Assembly: GCA_050260215.1 (NCBI GenBank)
Contig: JBLNBU010000092.1
Span: forward strand, 1 to 22,352
Length of the DNA stretch: 22,352 nucleotides
Direction of reading: 5' to 3'
Origin: JBLNBU01 sp050260215
Lineage (GTDB): Bacteria > Pseudomonadota > Alphaproteobacteria > Rhodospirillales > Magnetospirillaceae
Shown here: piece by piece, positions 15,133 through 22,352 of the stretch
Layout of the letters: every line of letters starts with the position of its first letter
How positions within the stretch are numbered: position 1 is the first letter of the stretch
Made by a program: the position numbers and the translations under genes
Notes under the pieces: generated by a model
What the model was told of the DNA's origin: nothing
Databases searched by the model: none
What the model saw: the letters and a program-made list of their open reading frames with translations, nothing else

Positions 15133-16860
15133 TTACTCCTGGTCGGGCCCCACCGCATCGGCCAGGGTGAAGTGGAAGATGGCGCCGGCACCGGGCTCGG
15201 ATTCGACCCAGATGCGCCCGCCGTGCTGCTCGACGATGCGCTTGCACACCGCCAGGCCGACGCCGGTGCCGGGATAGATGTCGCCGGCATGCAGGCGCTG
15301 GAAGATGACGAATACGTGCTCGAAATACTCGGGTGCGATGCCGATGCCGTTGTCGGCCACCGAGACGTGCCAGCAGCCGTCCTCGCGGATGGCGGCGATG
15401 CGGATGTGCGGCCTGGTCCCCGGCTGGGTGAACTTGGCGGAATTGCTGATGAGGTTCTGGAACAGCTCGATCAGCTGGATGCGATCGCCGGGCAGGGTGG
15501 GCATCGGCCCGACCTCGACGGCAACCCCGCGCTCGTCGATCAGGCTGCGCAGGTTGTCCATGGCATCGGCGACCACCGCGCCCAGGTCGACGTCGGCCCG
15601 CGGCGCCTGGCGATTGGTGACCCGCGAATAGGCCAGCAGGTCCTGCACCAGTTCGCCCATGCGCTTGGCGCCGTTGACCAGGAAGGCCAGCACCTCGCGG
15701 TCGTCGGCGGTCAGGCGGTCGCCCAGCCGGCGTTCCAGCAGCTGCGAGAACGACACCACAGTGCGCACCGGCTCCTGCAGGTCGTGGGAAGCCACATAGG
15801 CGAAGCGCTCGAGGTCGGCGTTGGAACGCACCAGCGCCTCGACCATGCGCCGGGCCCGGCGTTCGGCCGCCTGGCGTTCACTGATGTCGCGCACGAACGA
15901 GACGTTGAAGGACTGGTTGCCGTAGGTGACGATGTTGGCCCGGATCTCTACGGGAACCGTGGTTCCGTCGCCGCGCACCAGGATCGCCTCGAACAGCATG
16001 GTCCGCGACTGCTCCAGCTTGTGCCAGTGCTCGCTCCAGGTCGCCTGGGTGTGGCTGGGGTTCAAGTCCCAGACATTCAGGGTCAGCAGTTCGTCCAGGG
16101 GGCGGCCGGCGATCTGGCAGGCGGCGGAATTGCCATAGATGATCTGCCCGCCCGGGGTCAGGCGGAAGATCGCCTCGCTGGCATTGTCGACGACGAACTG
16201 GGTCAGGCTCAGTTCCTCGTTGCGACGGACCAGTTCGGCGGTGCGCTCGGCCACCTGGCGTTCGAGCCCGTCGTTGACCGCTGCCAGGGCCTGGTTGGCC
16301 TCGCGCAGGCGGGCATAGGCTTCCTGCAGCTTGGCATGGCTGGCGACCGCGTTCTTCAGGGTCATCGCCATGTAGCTGAACAGCGTCGGCATCACCGTCG
16401 ACATCTCGTTCAGGCTGACATGGGTGTCGACCAGCTTGAACACGCCGATCACCTCGGATCCCACCTGCAGCGGCACCACCCAGGTCCAGGCGCGCTCGAA
16501 GGCGGGCGAGGTCAGCCGGGTGGCGGAAAAGTCGGAGGCGACGGCGAAGGCCTTCTTCAGCTCGACCGCCTCCATCATCAGCGGGTCGTCCAGGGTATCG
16601 ACCACCTCGTCGGCGCCCATCAGGTCGTGGCGGCGGACACGGTCGTCGACGAACACCGCCAGCTGGGCGTCGGTGCCGCCGATGGTCTCGACCAGCCCGT
16701 TGAGGATGGCGCCCAGGCACTCGTCCAGGTCGGCGACGCTGCCCAGCCGGTTCATCATGTGGATGATCAGCTGCAGGTACGACTTTTCCTGCGCCAGCTT
16801 GCGCAGCCGCTCTTCCAGGCCAGCGACACCTTCGGGGGTGACCGGTGTTTGCCCGCTCAT
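15133..16860 (-). CDS. Soluble GAF-PAS sensor histidine kinase
   Basis: The protein has 575 residues and no membrane helix, so it is cytoplasmic. Order: short coiled coil (15-35), GAF-like domain (about 40-172), coiled coil (175-217), PAS (about 218-330), HisKA with the phospho-acceptor in SHDLQEP (His359), and HATPase with N box FQNLISNSAKF, G1 box VADNGIGIAPE and G2 box GTGVGLAVCKRIVEQHGG. Kinases with DLQEP at the H box belong to the group related to phytochrome-type and GAF/PAS kinases. Its ATG overlaps the DUF1638 stop (ATGA, 16857-16860), so it is the last gene of the corrinoid operon. No response regulator is encoded in the window. The signal is unknown; by position it could sense the substrate, redox state or corrinoid state of the system. 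Confidence 0.9.
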   Translation of the reverse strand: MSGQTPVTPEGVAGLEERLRKLAQEKSYLQLIIHMMNRLGSVADLDECLGAILNGLVETIGGTDAQLAVFVDDRVRRHDLMGADEVVDTLDDPLMMEAVELKKAFAVASDFSATRLTSPAFERAWTWVVPLQVGSEVIGVFKLVDTHVSLNEMSTVMPTLFSYMAMTLKNAVASHAKLQEAYARLREANQALAAVNDGLERQVAERTAELVRRNEELSLTQFVVDNASEAIFRLTPGGQIIYGNSAACQIAGRPLDELLTLNVWDLNPSHTQATWSEHWHKLEQSRTMLFEAILVRGDGTTVPVEIRANIVTYGNQSFNVSFVRDISERQAAERRARRMVEALVRSNADLERFAYVASHDLQEPVRTVVSFSQLLERRLGDRLTADDREVLAFLVNGAKRMGELVQDLLAYSRVTNRQAPRADVDLGAVVADAMDNLRSLIDERGVAVEVGPMPTLPGDRIQLIELFQNLISNSAKFTQPGTRPHIRIAAIREDGCWHVSVADNGIGIAPEYFEHVFVIFQRLHAGDIYPGTGVGLAVCKRIVEQHGGRIWVESEPGAGAIFHFTLADAVGPDQE

Positions 16861-17438
16861 CGCGCTTGTTCCAGATGGACCCTAAGCGCGTCGGCCAGCA
16901 CCTTTTCAAGATGTTCGAGAGTCACGTCGGTCCAGCGCAGCGGCAGGCCGACCATTTCGGCCGCGGCCGCCGCCTCGGCGGCGAAGTCGCCCGAGCATGG
17001 CGTGCGGATGGCCAGGATGTAGGTGCGGTCGCTGCGAAACAGCTCGCCGGCCACGTCCGAGCGCTCGCCGAACATCTCGCGCATGATGCGCGACCAGCGC
17101 AGGGCCCAGTCCTCGAGCAGGAAATAGGCGCCCTTCTCCAACTCGTCGTCGAAGCGCTCGCGGCCCAGCAGCATCTCGACGCAGTTCTGCCCCATGGTCC
17201 GGGTGGTGTGGGCCTTGGCCAGCATGCGGTCGATCAGCGGATGGCAGCAGCCGTAGAACACGAAGGGATGGCGCTCGGCCCGCTTGGCCAGTGTGCCTTC
17301 CAGCCCCTTGGACAGCTTGCCCAGGTTGTTGTGCAGGGCCGAATCCAGGAAGACGGTGTCCAAGTGCCAGCCGTTCTTCTCGATCAGGAAGGCGATTTCC
17401 TTGCGGAAGATGCCGCAGCCGACCATCAGGGAGTTCAT
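16857..17438 (-). CDS. DUF1638 protein of the corrinoid operon
   Basis: The protein has 193 residues. It shows the DUF1638 pattern: N-terminal VGCGIFRKEI (C8), FLDSALHNNLGKL around 30-42, FYGCCHPLID (C64, C65, H66), and GQNCVEMLLGRERFDD (C86) followed by GAYFLLEDWALRW. The conserved Cys and His residues suggest a metal or cofactor site. From family knowledge, DUF1638 genes recur beside corrinoid proteins and methylamine- or betaine-type methyltransferases, but no biochemical role is established to my knowledge. It overlaps the methyltransferase stop by ATGA (17435-17438) and the kinase start in the same way. Possible roles include assisting corrinoid loading or substrate binding, which is inference. 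Confidence 0.82.
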   Translation of the reverse strand: MNSLMVGCGIFRKEIAFLIEKNGWHLDTVFLDSALHNNLGKLSKGLEGTLAKRAERHPFVFYGCCHPLIDRMLAKAHTTRTMGQNCVEMLLGRERFDDELEKGAYFLLEDWALRWSRIMREMFGERSDVAGELFRSDRTYILAIRTPCSGDFAAEAAAAAEMVGLPLRWTDVTLEHLEKVLADALRVHLEQAR

Positions 17439-18472
17439 GACCAGCCCCCCCGTCCCGCATCAAAGGCGGCATCAAGCAGGGCGGCGATGTTGATCTCGGG
17501 GATCGACAGCGGCATCAGCAGGGTCCCGAACAGGAAGCGCCCACCGGGCATGCCGGCCTCGATGACGCGGCGAACCTCGGCACGGACCTGGTCGGGTGTC
17601 CAGTTGGCGATCTTGATGTCGTCGATGGTGCCGGCGATCAGGGCGCGGCCGGCGGCGATGCGCTTGGCCTCGGCGACGTCCTCGAGCGGACTGATGTAGA
17701 AGGCGGACATGCCCAGTTCGGAGATGACGTCTTCCATGACCTTGTTGATGCGGGCGCTGCCGCAGTAGTAGACCATGTCCTTGACCCCGACGGGCCCCAG
17801 GTCGCGCTTCATCCACGGCAGCGACAGCTGGCGGAACATCCGGGGCGTGACGATGTCCAGCGACCCGAACGGATTGGAATACAACAGCACGTCGGCGCCA
17901 GCGGCACGGTAGGCGGCCACCTGCTTGCGGAAGAAGTCCGAGCACTTTTCGAGCAGGGCGTCGCGCAGGTCGAACGGCCCCATCATCAGCAGCGCCAACC
18001 ACTTGTCCATGCCCATCAGCATGGCCGGCAGCGACATCGAGGCGGTCAGATAGGCGCAGATCGGCCAGCGCCCGCCCGACTCGGCCCGCAGGATGCCGAT
18101 GCAGCGCCGGGCGGAATCGAAGGCGGGATGGCCGAAGATGTCGTCGGGCACGTGCAGGCGAGCGATGTCGGCGGGTTCGCCGATGACGAACTCGGCGACG
18201 TTGGGCGGGCCGTCATCGGCGAACAGGATGTCGCGGCAGCCGAAGAACTCGGCCTCCTTGCCGACGTAGAACAGGCTCCACAGGTTGTCGTAGCCCCAGC
18301 GCTCGCGCATGCGCAGCTGGGCTTCGGCCACCAGCTCGGGCGACTGGTAGTAGGTGCGCATGGGCACGCCCATCTCGCGCGCACCCTGGTCGAGCAGGTT
18401 GCAGAACACCGGAATGCGGTCGCATGGGTGCCCGGCCGCTGCCGCGGCCAGACGGTCGACGCCGCTGGTCAT
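17435..18472 (-). CDS. UroD/MtaA-family corrinoid methyltransferase, divergent zinc site
   Basis: The 345-residue protein has the UROD TIM-barrel fold, as in MtaA/MtbA and other cobalamin methyltransferases. N-terminal signs are the RLAAAAAGHPCDRIPVF type (RLAAAAAG, DRIPVFCN). Other marks are GRWPICAYLTASMSLPAML, GADVLLYSNPFGSLDIVTPRMF (parts GADVLLYS and DIVTPRMF) and YYCGSARI (235-242). In MtaA/MtbA the zinc for thiol activation is bound by H-x-C and a later Cys. Here the first position is Tyr235, Cys237 is kept, and the later site in FGTLLMP has Thr317 where G-C is usual. True uroporphyrinogen decarboxylase is unlikely given the corrinoid neighbours and the absent N-terminal RQAGR motif. 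ATG 18472 overlaps the corrinoid-protein stop by ATGA. Methyl donor and acceptor are unknown. Confidence 0.85.
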   Translation of the reverse strand: MTSGVDRLAAAAAGHPCDRIPVFCNLLDQGAREMGVPMRTYYQSPELVAEAQLRMRERWGYDNLWSLFYVGKEAEFFGCRDILFADDGPPNVAEFVIGEPADIARLHVPDDIFGHPAFDSARRCIGILRAESGGRWPICAYLTASMSLPAMLMGMDKWLALLMMGPFDLRDALLEKCSDFFRKQVAAYRAAGADVLLYSNPFGSLDIVTPRMFRQLSLPWMKRDLGPVGVKDMVYYCGSARINKVMEDVISELGMSAFYISPLEDVAEAKRIAAGRALIAGTIDDIKIANWTPDQVRAEVRRVIEAGMPGGRFLFGTLLMPLSIPEINIAALLDAAFDAGRGGWS

Positions 18473-19137
18473 CGCCGCACCTGTTCGATCAGGCCGATGA
18501 TCGCCCGCGCGCCGGTGATGCCGTCGGCGGCGCAGACGTCGGCACCGACCGTGCGGTAGAGGTCGGGGTCGAAGCGGAACGGCGCCCCGCCCACGGCGAT
18601 CTTGATGCGGTCTTCGAGCCCGCGCTCGGCCAGGAGGCGGCGCACCGCCAGGCAGCCGTCGGGGCCCTGGGCGGTGTGCATCATCATGGCCGATATGCCG
18701 ATCACCTGCGCCCCCTGGGCCACCGCCTCGTCGACGAAGCGTTCGGCCGGGACGTTGACGCCCAAGTCGATGGTGTCGACCATCAGCGACCGCAGGCAGC
18801 CGATGACGATGCGCTTGCCCAGGGAATGCAGGTCGCCCTTGGCGGTGCCCAACACCGCGCGGCCGACCACCTCGGGCGGGACGGCGAACAGCGGCAGCAT
18901 GCGCTCGGTCACCTCGGCGGCGATCTGGGCGGTCATGAAGTGCTGGGCCAGGTTGCTGTCGAAGTCCTCGGCGATGGCCTTCATCATGGTCTCGACGCAG
19001 GGGACGACGACCTTGAAGACGATGTCCTCGGGCCGGGCGCCGTGGTCGAGCGCCTCATGCACCGCGGCAAGCGCACGGTCGCGGTCGGTGTCGAACACCG
19101 CCTCGTTGTATTCCTGCGCGGTCTTGTCGATGAGCAT
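18469..19137 (-). CDS. Corrinoid (cobalamin-binding) methyl-carrier protein
   Basis: This 222-residue protein carries a methyl group on cobalt between two methyltransferases. Residues 1-90 are the helical cap domain, and 92-222 the Rossmann-like B12 domain. The cobalt-ligand motif D-x-H-x-x-G is intact as D102-L-H104-S-L-G107. The later loop positions are ISAMMM (148-153, the usual S-x-L region) and VGGAPF (182-187, the usual GG). The length and single-domain layout match MtaC/MtbC/MttC-type proteins, not full methionine synthase. ATG 19137 is preceded by AGGGG at a 5- to 6-base gap. It is the first gene of the four-gene operon and is divergent from the reductive activator at 19226. Its substrate class is not readable from the carrier itself. 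Confidence 0.93.
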   Translation of the reverse strand: MLIDKTAQEYNEAVFDTDRDRALAAVHEALDHGARPEDIVFKVVVPCVETMMKAIAEDFDSNLAQHFMTAQIAAEVTERMLPLFAVPPEVVGRAVLGTAKGDLHSLGKRIVIGCLRSLMVDTIDLGVNVPAERFVDEAVAQGAQVIGISAMMMHTAQGPDGCLAVRRLLAERGLEDRIKIAVGGAPFRFDPDLYRTVGADVCAADGITGARAIIGLIEQVRR

Positions 19138-19225
19138 GTTGACCCCTGCCCGCCAAGCCCCCCTAAACTATAGCACAGGATAGGCCCCCCCATCACGGCC
19201 TGGCAACACGGCCGGAAGGCGCAAA
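19138..19225. promoter_or_regulatory. Divergent promoter region of the corrinoid operon and its activator
   Basis: Eighty-eight bases separate the two divergent starts. On the minus strand TATAGT (forward ACTATA, 19168-19173) is a good -10, but the matching -35 position holds a weak TGATGG-like sequence beside a run of seven G, suggesting activator dependence. A direct repeat CACGGCC occurs at 19194-19200 and 19207-19213, thirteen bases apart. GGAAGG at 19214-19219 is the ribosome binding site of the activator gene. I see no cobalamin riboswitch, and the space is too short for one. Confidence 0.4.
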
Positions 19226-20716
19226 ATGCATGTACTGACAGTTGTGACGCCCGATGGGGAGAAGCTGGTGGGGTGCGCCGAGGCCGGAACGGTTCTCGAC
19301 CAGCTGGTAGCCGCCGGCATCGACATGGCGGTACCGTCGGGCTGCGGGGGCAGCGGCGCCTGCGGCCTATGCCGGGTACGGGTCGATGGCGGCGCGGTCG
19401 AGCCGCCCACCCCGGCCGAGGCCCAGCGCCTGTCCGATATCGACCTGCACAACGGCTGGAGGCTGGCGTGCCAGCTGCGCCTGGCCGGCGACGCCCGCAT
19501 CGCCGTCGCCGGACGGCAGGCGGGGCCGCGCTGGACCCGGCTGGCCGGCCTGACGCGGCCGCCCCGGCGACGCCAGGGAGGCCGGGTGGCGGCGGTCGAC
19601 CTGGGCTCGACCCGCATCCGGGTGTCGGTGTGCGACCTCGGGCGCGGGGTGCGCCTGGGCGCGGTGGTGGGGTCCAACCCCCAGGCGCGCCACGGCAGCG
19701 ACATCCTGACCCGTCTGGCCGCCGCCATGGATCCGGCCGCCGCCGAGGCCCTGCGCACCCAGGCGATCACCGCCGTGGCCGAGGCCCTGGCCCGCATCGG
19801 CGCCAAGGACATTTCCGCGGTCACCGTGGTCGGCAACACCGCCATGCTGGCGCTGCTGTCCGGCCGGGGCGGCAGCGCGCTGCTCGATCCCGAGAACTGG
19901 GGCCGCTTCGTCCCGGTCCAGCCCGCCCAGCCCCCCTTCGCCGACGCCCGCCTGGCCGACCCGCTGTCGGGCTTCATCGGCTCGGACCTGCTGGCGGCGG
20001 TGCTGGCCGGCGGACTGCAGCGCCACCCGCCGGGCAGCCTCTTGATCGACTTCGGCACCAACACCGAAGTGGCACTGTGGGACGGCGGGCGGCTGTGGGT
20101 GACCGCCGCCGCCGGCGGTCCCGCCTTCGAGGGCTGGGGGCTGTCCTGCGGCATGCCGGCCGAGCCGGGCGCCATCTGCGCGCTCGGCGACGACGGCGCC
20201 GCCAAAGTGATCGGCGGCGGGCCGGGGCGCGGCCTGTGCGCGTCGGGCATGGTCGACCTGGCGGCAACGCTGCTGCGCACCGGGGCGGTGGACGCGCTGG
20301 GCCGTTTCGCCACTCGTCCCGGCGCCGAAGGCCTGGCCGTTTCCGCCGCCCATCCGCTGGTGCGCCTGAAGCGCGGCGACTTGGACGGCTTCCAGCGGGC
20401 CAAGGCGGCGGTGGGGGCGGCGGTGCAATGCCTGGCGGCCCAGGCCGGCATCGGCCGCATCGATCGGGTGACGGTGACCGGCGCCTTCGGCCAGTGGCTG
20501 GACGCCGCCAATGCCCAGGCCATCGGCCTGCTGCCCGCCGCCCAGCGCATCGAGCTTAAGCGCGACCTGGCGCTGCTGGGGGCGGAACGGCTGGCGGCAC
20601 GGACCGATGCGGTCGACGCGCTGCGCCGGGAAGCGCGGCCGGTCAACCTGTCCGACCTGCCCGGCTACGAGGACCGCTTCATCGCCAACCTGCGACTGGC
20701 GCCGCTCACAACCTGA
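19226..20716 (+). CDS. Reductive activator of corrinoid proteins (RACE; 2Fe-2S + ASKHA, DUF4445)
   Basis: This 496-residue enzyme reduces inactive Co(II) corrinoid back to Co(I) in an ATP-dependent way. The N-terminal [2Fe-2S] ferredoxin domain has C40-x5-C46-x2-C49 and C82. The C-terminal ASKHA-fold part shows VDLGSTRIRVSV (phosphate loop), DFGTNTEVALWDGG (second loop), GGPAFEGWGLSCGMPAEPGAI (parts GGPAFEG and CGMPAEPGAI) and VTGAFGQWL. There are no C-terminal [4Fe-4S] cysteine clusters, so it is the bacterial RACE type and not archaeal RamA. ATG 19226 has GGAAGG six bases upstream. It is divergent from the corrinoid protein, its obvious partner. Its stop overlaps the convergent kup gene by 11 bases. 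Confidence 0.92.
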   Translation: MHVLTVVTPDGEKLVGCAEAGTVLDQLVAAGIDMAVPSGCGGSGACGLCRVRVDGGAVEPPTPAEAQRLSDIDLHNGWRLACQLRLAGDARIAVAGRQAGPRWTRLAGLTRPPRRRQGGRVAAVDLGSTRIRVSVCDLGRGVRLGAVVGSNPQARHGSDILTRLAAAMDPAAAEALRTQAITAVAEALARIGAKDISAVTVVGNTAMLALLSGRGGSALLDPENWGRFVPVQPAQPPFADARLADPLSGFIGSDLLAAVLAGGLQRHPPGSLLIDFGTNTEVALWDGGRLWVTAAAGGPAFEGWGLSCGMPAEPGAICALGDDGAAKVIGGGPGRGLCASGMVDLAATLLRTGAVDALGRFATRPGAEGLAVSAAHPLVRLKRGDLDGFQRAKAAVGAAVQCLAAQAGIGRIDRVTVTGAFGQWLDAANAQAIGLLPAAQRIELKRDLALLGAERLAARTDAVDALRREARPVNLSDLPGYEDRFIANLRLAPLTT

Positions 20717-22352
20717 CCTGAGCGCCCAGCTCGACCACGCGGTTGGACGGGATGCGGAAGAAGTCCGTCGCCCGGCTGGACCAGCGGGCCATGGTCGAGA
20801 ACAGGACCGACTGCCAGGGCGGCAGTACGGGATTCTCGCGCTCGCGCACCACCGTCTCGTGGCCGACGAAGAACGAGGTGGCGGCCATGTCGAATTCCAG
20901 CCCGAAGGCCTTGGACAGCCGAAGGGCCTTGGGAATGTCCGGGTCCTGGAAGAAGCCGTAGCGCACGGTCACCCGGTAGAAGCCTTCGGCCAGGCCCTCG
21001 ACCACCAGGCGGTCGCGTGCCGGCACCCGGGGCATGTCCTCGGTGACCACCCGCAGGAACACCACCCGCTCGTGCAGCGCCTTGTTGTGCTTGAGGTTGT
21101 GCAGCAGCGCCAGCGGCACCGCGGTGGCACTGCTGGTCATGTACACCGCGGTGCCCGGCACCCGGGCCGCCGACTGGCAGCCGCTGGCCAGAAAGACCTC
21201 GATGGGCATCGATTCGCTCTCCAGCCGGCGCACCAGGGCGGAACGCCCGCTGCGCCAGGTCATCATCACCACCCAGCAGACGGCCCCCATCACCAGGGGC
21301 ACCCAGCCACCCTCGGGGATCTTCAGCAGGTTGGCCCCCATGAAGCCGAGGTCGATCCCCAGCATGCCGACGCCGAGGGCCGCGCACACCGCCGGATGCC
21401 AGCCCCACTGGCGCCGGGCGACGATCAGGGCCAGCACGGTGGTGATCGCCATGATCCCGGTCACCGCGATGCCGTAGGCGGCAGCCAGGGCCGACGAGGT
21501 GCGAAAGCCGATCACCAGCGCCACCACCGCCACCAGCAGCAGCCAGTTGGCGAACGGCACGTAGATCTGGCCTTCCTCGTGCTGCGAGGTGTGGTCGATC
21601 TCCAGCCGGGGCAGGAAGCCCAGCTGGATGGCCTGGCGGCTGAGCGAGAACACTCCCGAGATCACCGCCTGCGAGGCGATCACCGTCGCCGCGGTGGCCA
21701 GCACGATCATCGGATAGAGCGCCCAGCCCGGCACCAGCAGGTAGAAGGGATTCTCGAGCGCGGCGGGGTCGGCCAGGATCAGCGCCGACTGGCCGAAATA
21801 GTTCAGCAGCAGCCCGGGAAGCGCCAGGGCGAACCAGGTCAGCTTGATCGGGGTGCGGCCGAAATGGCCCATGTCGGCGTAAAGTGCCTCGCCGCCGGTC
21901 ACCGACAGCACCACCGCGCCCAGCACGTGGAAGGCCCGCACCGGGTCCTCGGCCAGGAACGCCACGGCGAAGCGCGGATCGACCGCGGCCAGGATGCCCG
22001 GATGGGCGACGATCTGCACCCCGCCGAACCAGGCCAGGGCCACGAACCACACCACCATCACCGGACCGAACCACGCGCCTACCGTCGCGGTGCCCTTGTG
22101 CTGGATGATGAACAGCCCGACCAGCAGCACCAGGGTGATGGGCAGGACGAAGGCATCGAGCTCGGCGGCGGCGACCTGCAGTCCCTCGACCGCCGACAGC
22201 ACCGAGATCGCCGGGGTGATGATGCCGTCGCCGAAGAACAGCGCCGAACCGACCACCCCCAGCGCCACCACCACGCCGCGGCGGGGCGGATGGCCGCCCC
22301 CCGCCCGCAGGGCCAGGATGCCGCCCCCGCCGCCGGGGTCGGCACGCAGCAC
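20706..22352 (-). CDS. kup: Kup-family low-affinity potassium transporter (5' end outside window)
   Basis: The visible 548 residues are the bulk of a Kup/HAK K+:H+ symporter of about 630 residues, so roughly 80 N-terminal residues lie beyond the window. A GTG at the very edge is not the true start. Signatures include GSALFFGDGIITPAISVLSAVEGL (parts GDGIITPAISVLSA and VEGL), GGEALYADMGHFG, LNYFGQSALIL, and SRQAIQLGFLPRLEI followed by EGQIYVPFANW. The C-terminal cytoplasmic domain has HNLKHNKALHERVVFL and GFFQDPDIPKAL, as in the family. About ten of the usual twelve membrane helices can be recognised. It is convergent with the corrinoid activator gene (overlap 20706-20716) and is not functionally linked to it as far as can be seen. 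Confidence 0.95.
   Translation of the reverse strand: MLRADPGGGGGILALRAGGGHPPRRGVVVALGVVGSALFFGDGIITPAISVLSAVEGLQVAAAELDAFVLPITLVLLVGLFIIQHKGTATVGAWFGPVMVVWFVALAWFGGVQIVAHPGILAAVDPRFAVAFLAEDPVRAFHVLGAVVLSVTGGEALYADMGHFGRTPIKLTWFALALPGLLLNYFGQSALILADPAALENPFYLLVPGWALYPMIVLATAATVIASQAVISGVFSLSRQAIQLGFLPRLEIDHTSQHEEGQIYVPFANWLLLVAVVALVIGFRTSSALAAAYGIAVTGIMAITTVLALIVARRQWGWHPAVCAALGVGMLGIDLGFMGANLLKIPEGGWVPLVMGAVCWVVMMTWRSGRSALVRRLESESMPIEVFLASGCQSAARVPGTAVYMTSSATAVPLALLHNLKHNKALHERVVFLRVVTEDMPRVPARDRLVVEGLAEGFYRVTVRYGFFQDPDIPKALRLSKAFGLEFDMAATSFFVGHETVVRERENPVLPPWQSVLFSTMARWSSRATDFFRIPSNRVVELGAQVRL

Noticed and set aside
14719..17022. A 767-codon plus-strand frame across the kinase gene
   Set aside because: It runs through the end of the SDR gene in the wrong frame and antisense to a kinase with all its motifs. 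It has no domain of its own.
17435..18472. Uroporphyrinogen decarboxylase HemE
   Set aside because: The N-terminal RQAGR-type substrate motif is absent, and the gene is overlapped by a corrinoid protein and DUF1638.
19138..19225. Cobalamin riboswitch upstream of the corrinoid carrier
   Set aside because: The region is only 88 bases and shows no B12-box-like sequence. A cobalamin riboswitch needs roughly twice that length.

Overview
The window is GC-rich and tightly packed. Its codon use and gene content (Isp-type [NiFe] hydrogenase, ActP/YjcH, Kup, large Ala-rich cadherin-like adhesin) suggest a metabolically flexible alphaproteobacterium. A Rhodospirillales member of the Magnetospirillum/Phaeospirillum kind is my best guess, inferred from gene content only.

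Layout. Positions 1-2217 (minus) hold the N-terminal 739 residues of a very large secreted adhesin that runs off the left edge. It has an Ala-rich head built of six degenerate repeats, a Pro-rich linker and the start of a cadherin-like repeat array. Positions 2218-2639 carry no gene. Positions 2640-3058 (plus) hold two very small membrane proteins separated by a ten-G tract. Positions 3151-4347 (minus) encode a parallel beta-helix protein with its own terminator. Positions 4562-10894 (minus) form the hydrogen-oxidation block. In transcription order it contains a maturation protease, a Tat-exported small subunit, Isp1 (cytochrome b), Isp2 (HdrD-like Fe-S protein), the large subunit, and after a 90-base gap a dihydroorotate-dehydrogenase-like flavoprotein. 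Positions 10999-11940 (plus) encode an HSL-family esterase. Positions 12056-14016 (plus) encode YjcH-ActP acetate uptake, closed by a strong terminator. Positions 14121-15106 (plus) hold an SDR oxidoreductase and the stump of an MFS transporter.

Positions 15133-20716 are the most interesting part. On the minus strand, four genes are joined by ATGA stop/start overlaps: a corrinoid protein with an intact D-x-H-x-x-G motif, a UroD/MtaA-like methyltransferase, a DUF1638 protein, and a soluble GAF-PAS histidine kinase. Divergent from them is a [2Fe-2S]/ASKHA reductive activator of corrinoid proteins (RACE type). Together these look like a self-contained cobalamin methyl-transfer system with its own repair enzyme and its own sensor. 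The methyltransferase lacks two of the three zinc ligands of the MtaA/MtbA family, and no second (pterin or MttB-type) methyltransferase is present, so substrate and acceptor are open. The right edge (20706-22352, minus) is a Kup potassium transporter cut by the window end. It converges on the activator gene with an 11-base overlap.

ATGA overlaps are the rule in this window: three in the hydrogenase cluster, three in the corrinoid operon, one in yjcH-actP and one in SDR-MFS stump. I saw no tRNA, rRNA, CRISPR array, insertion sequence or cobalamin riboswitch.
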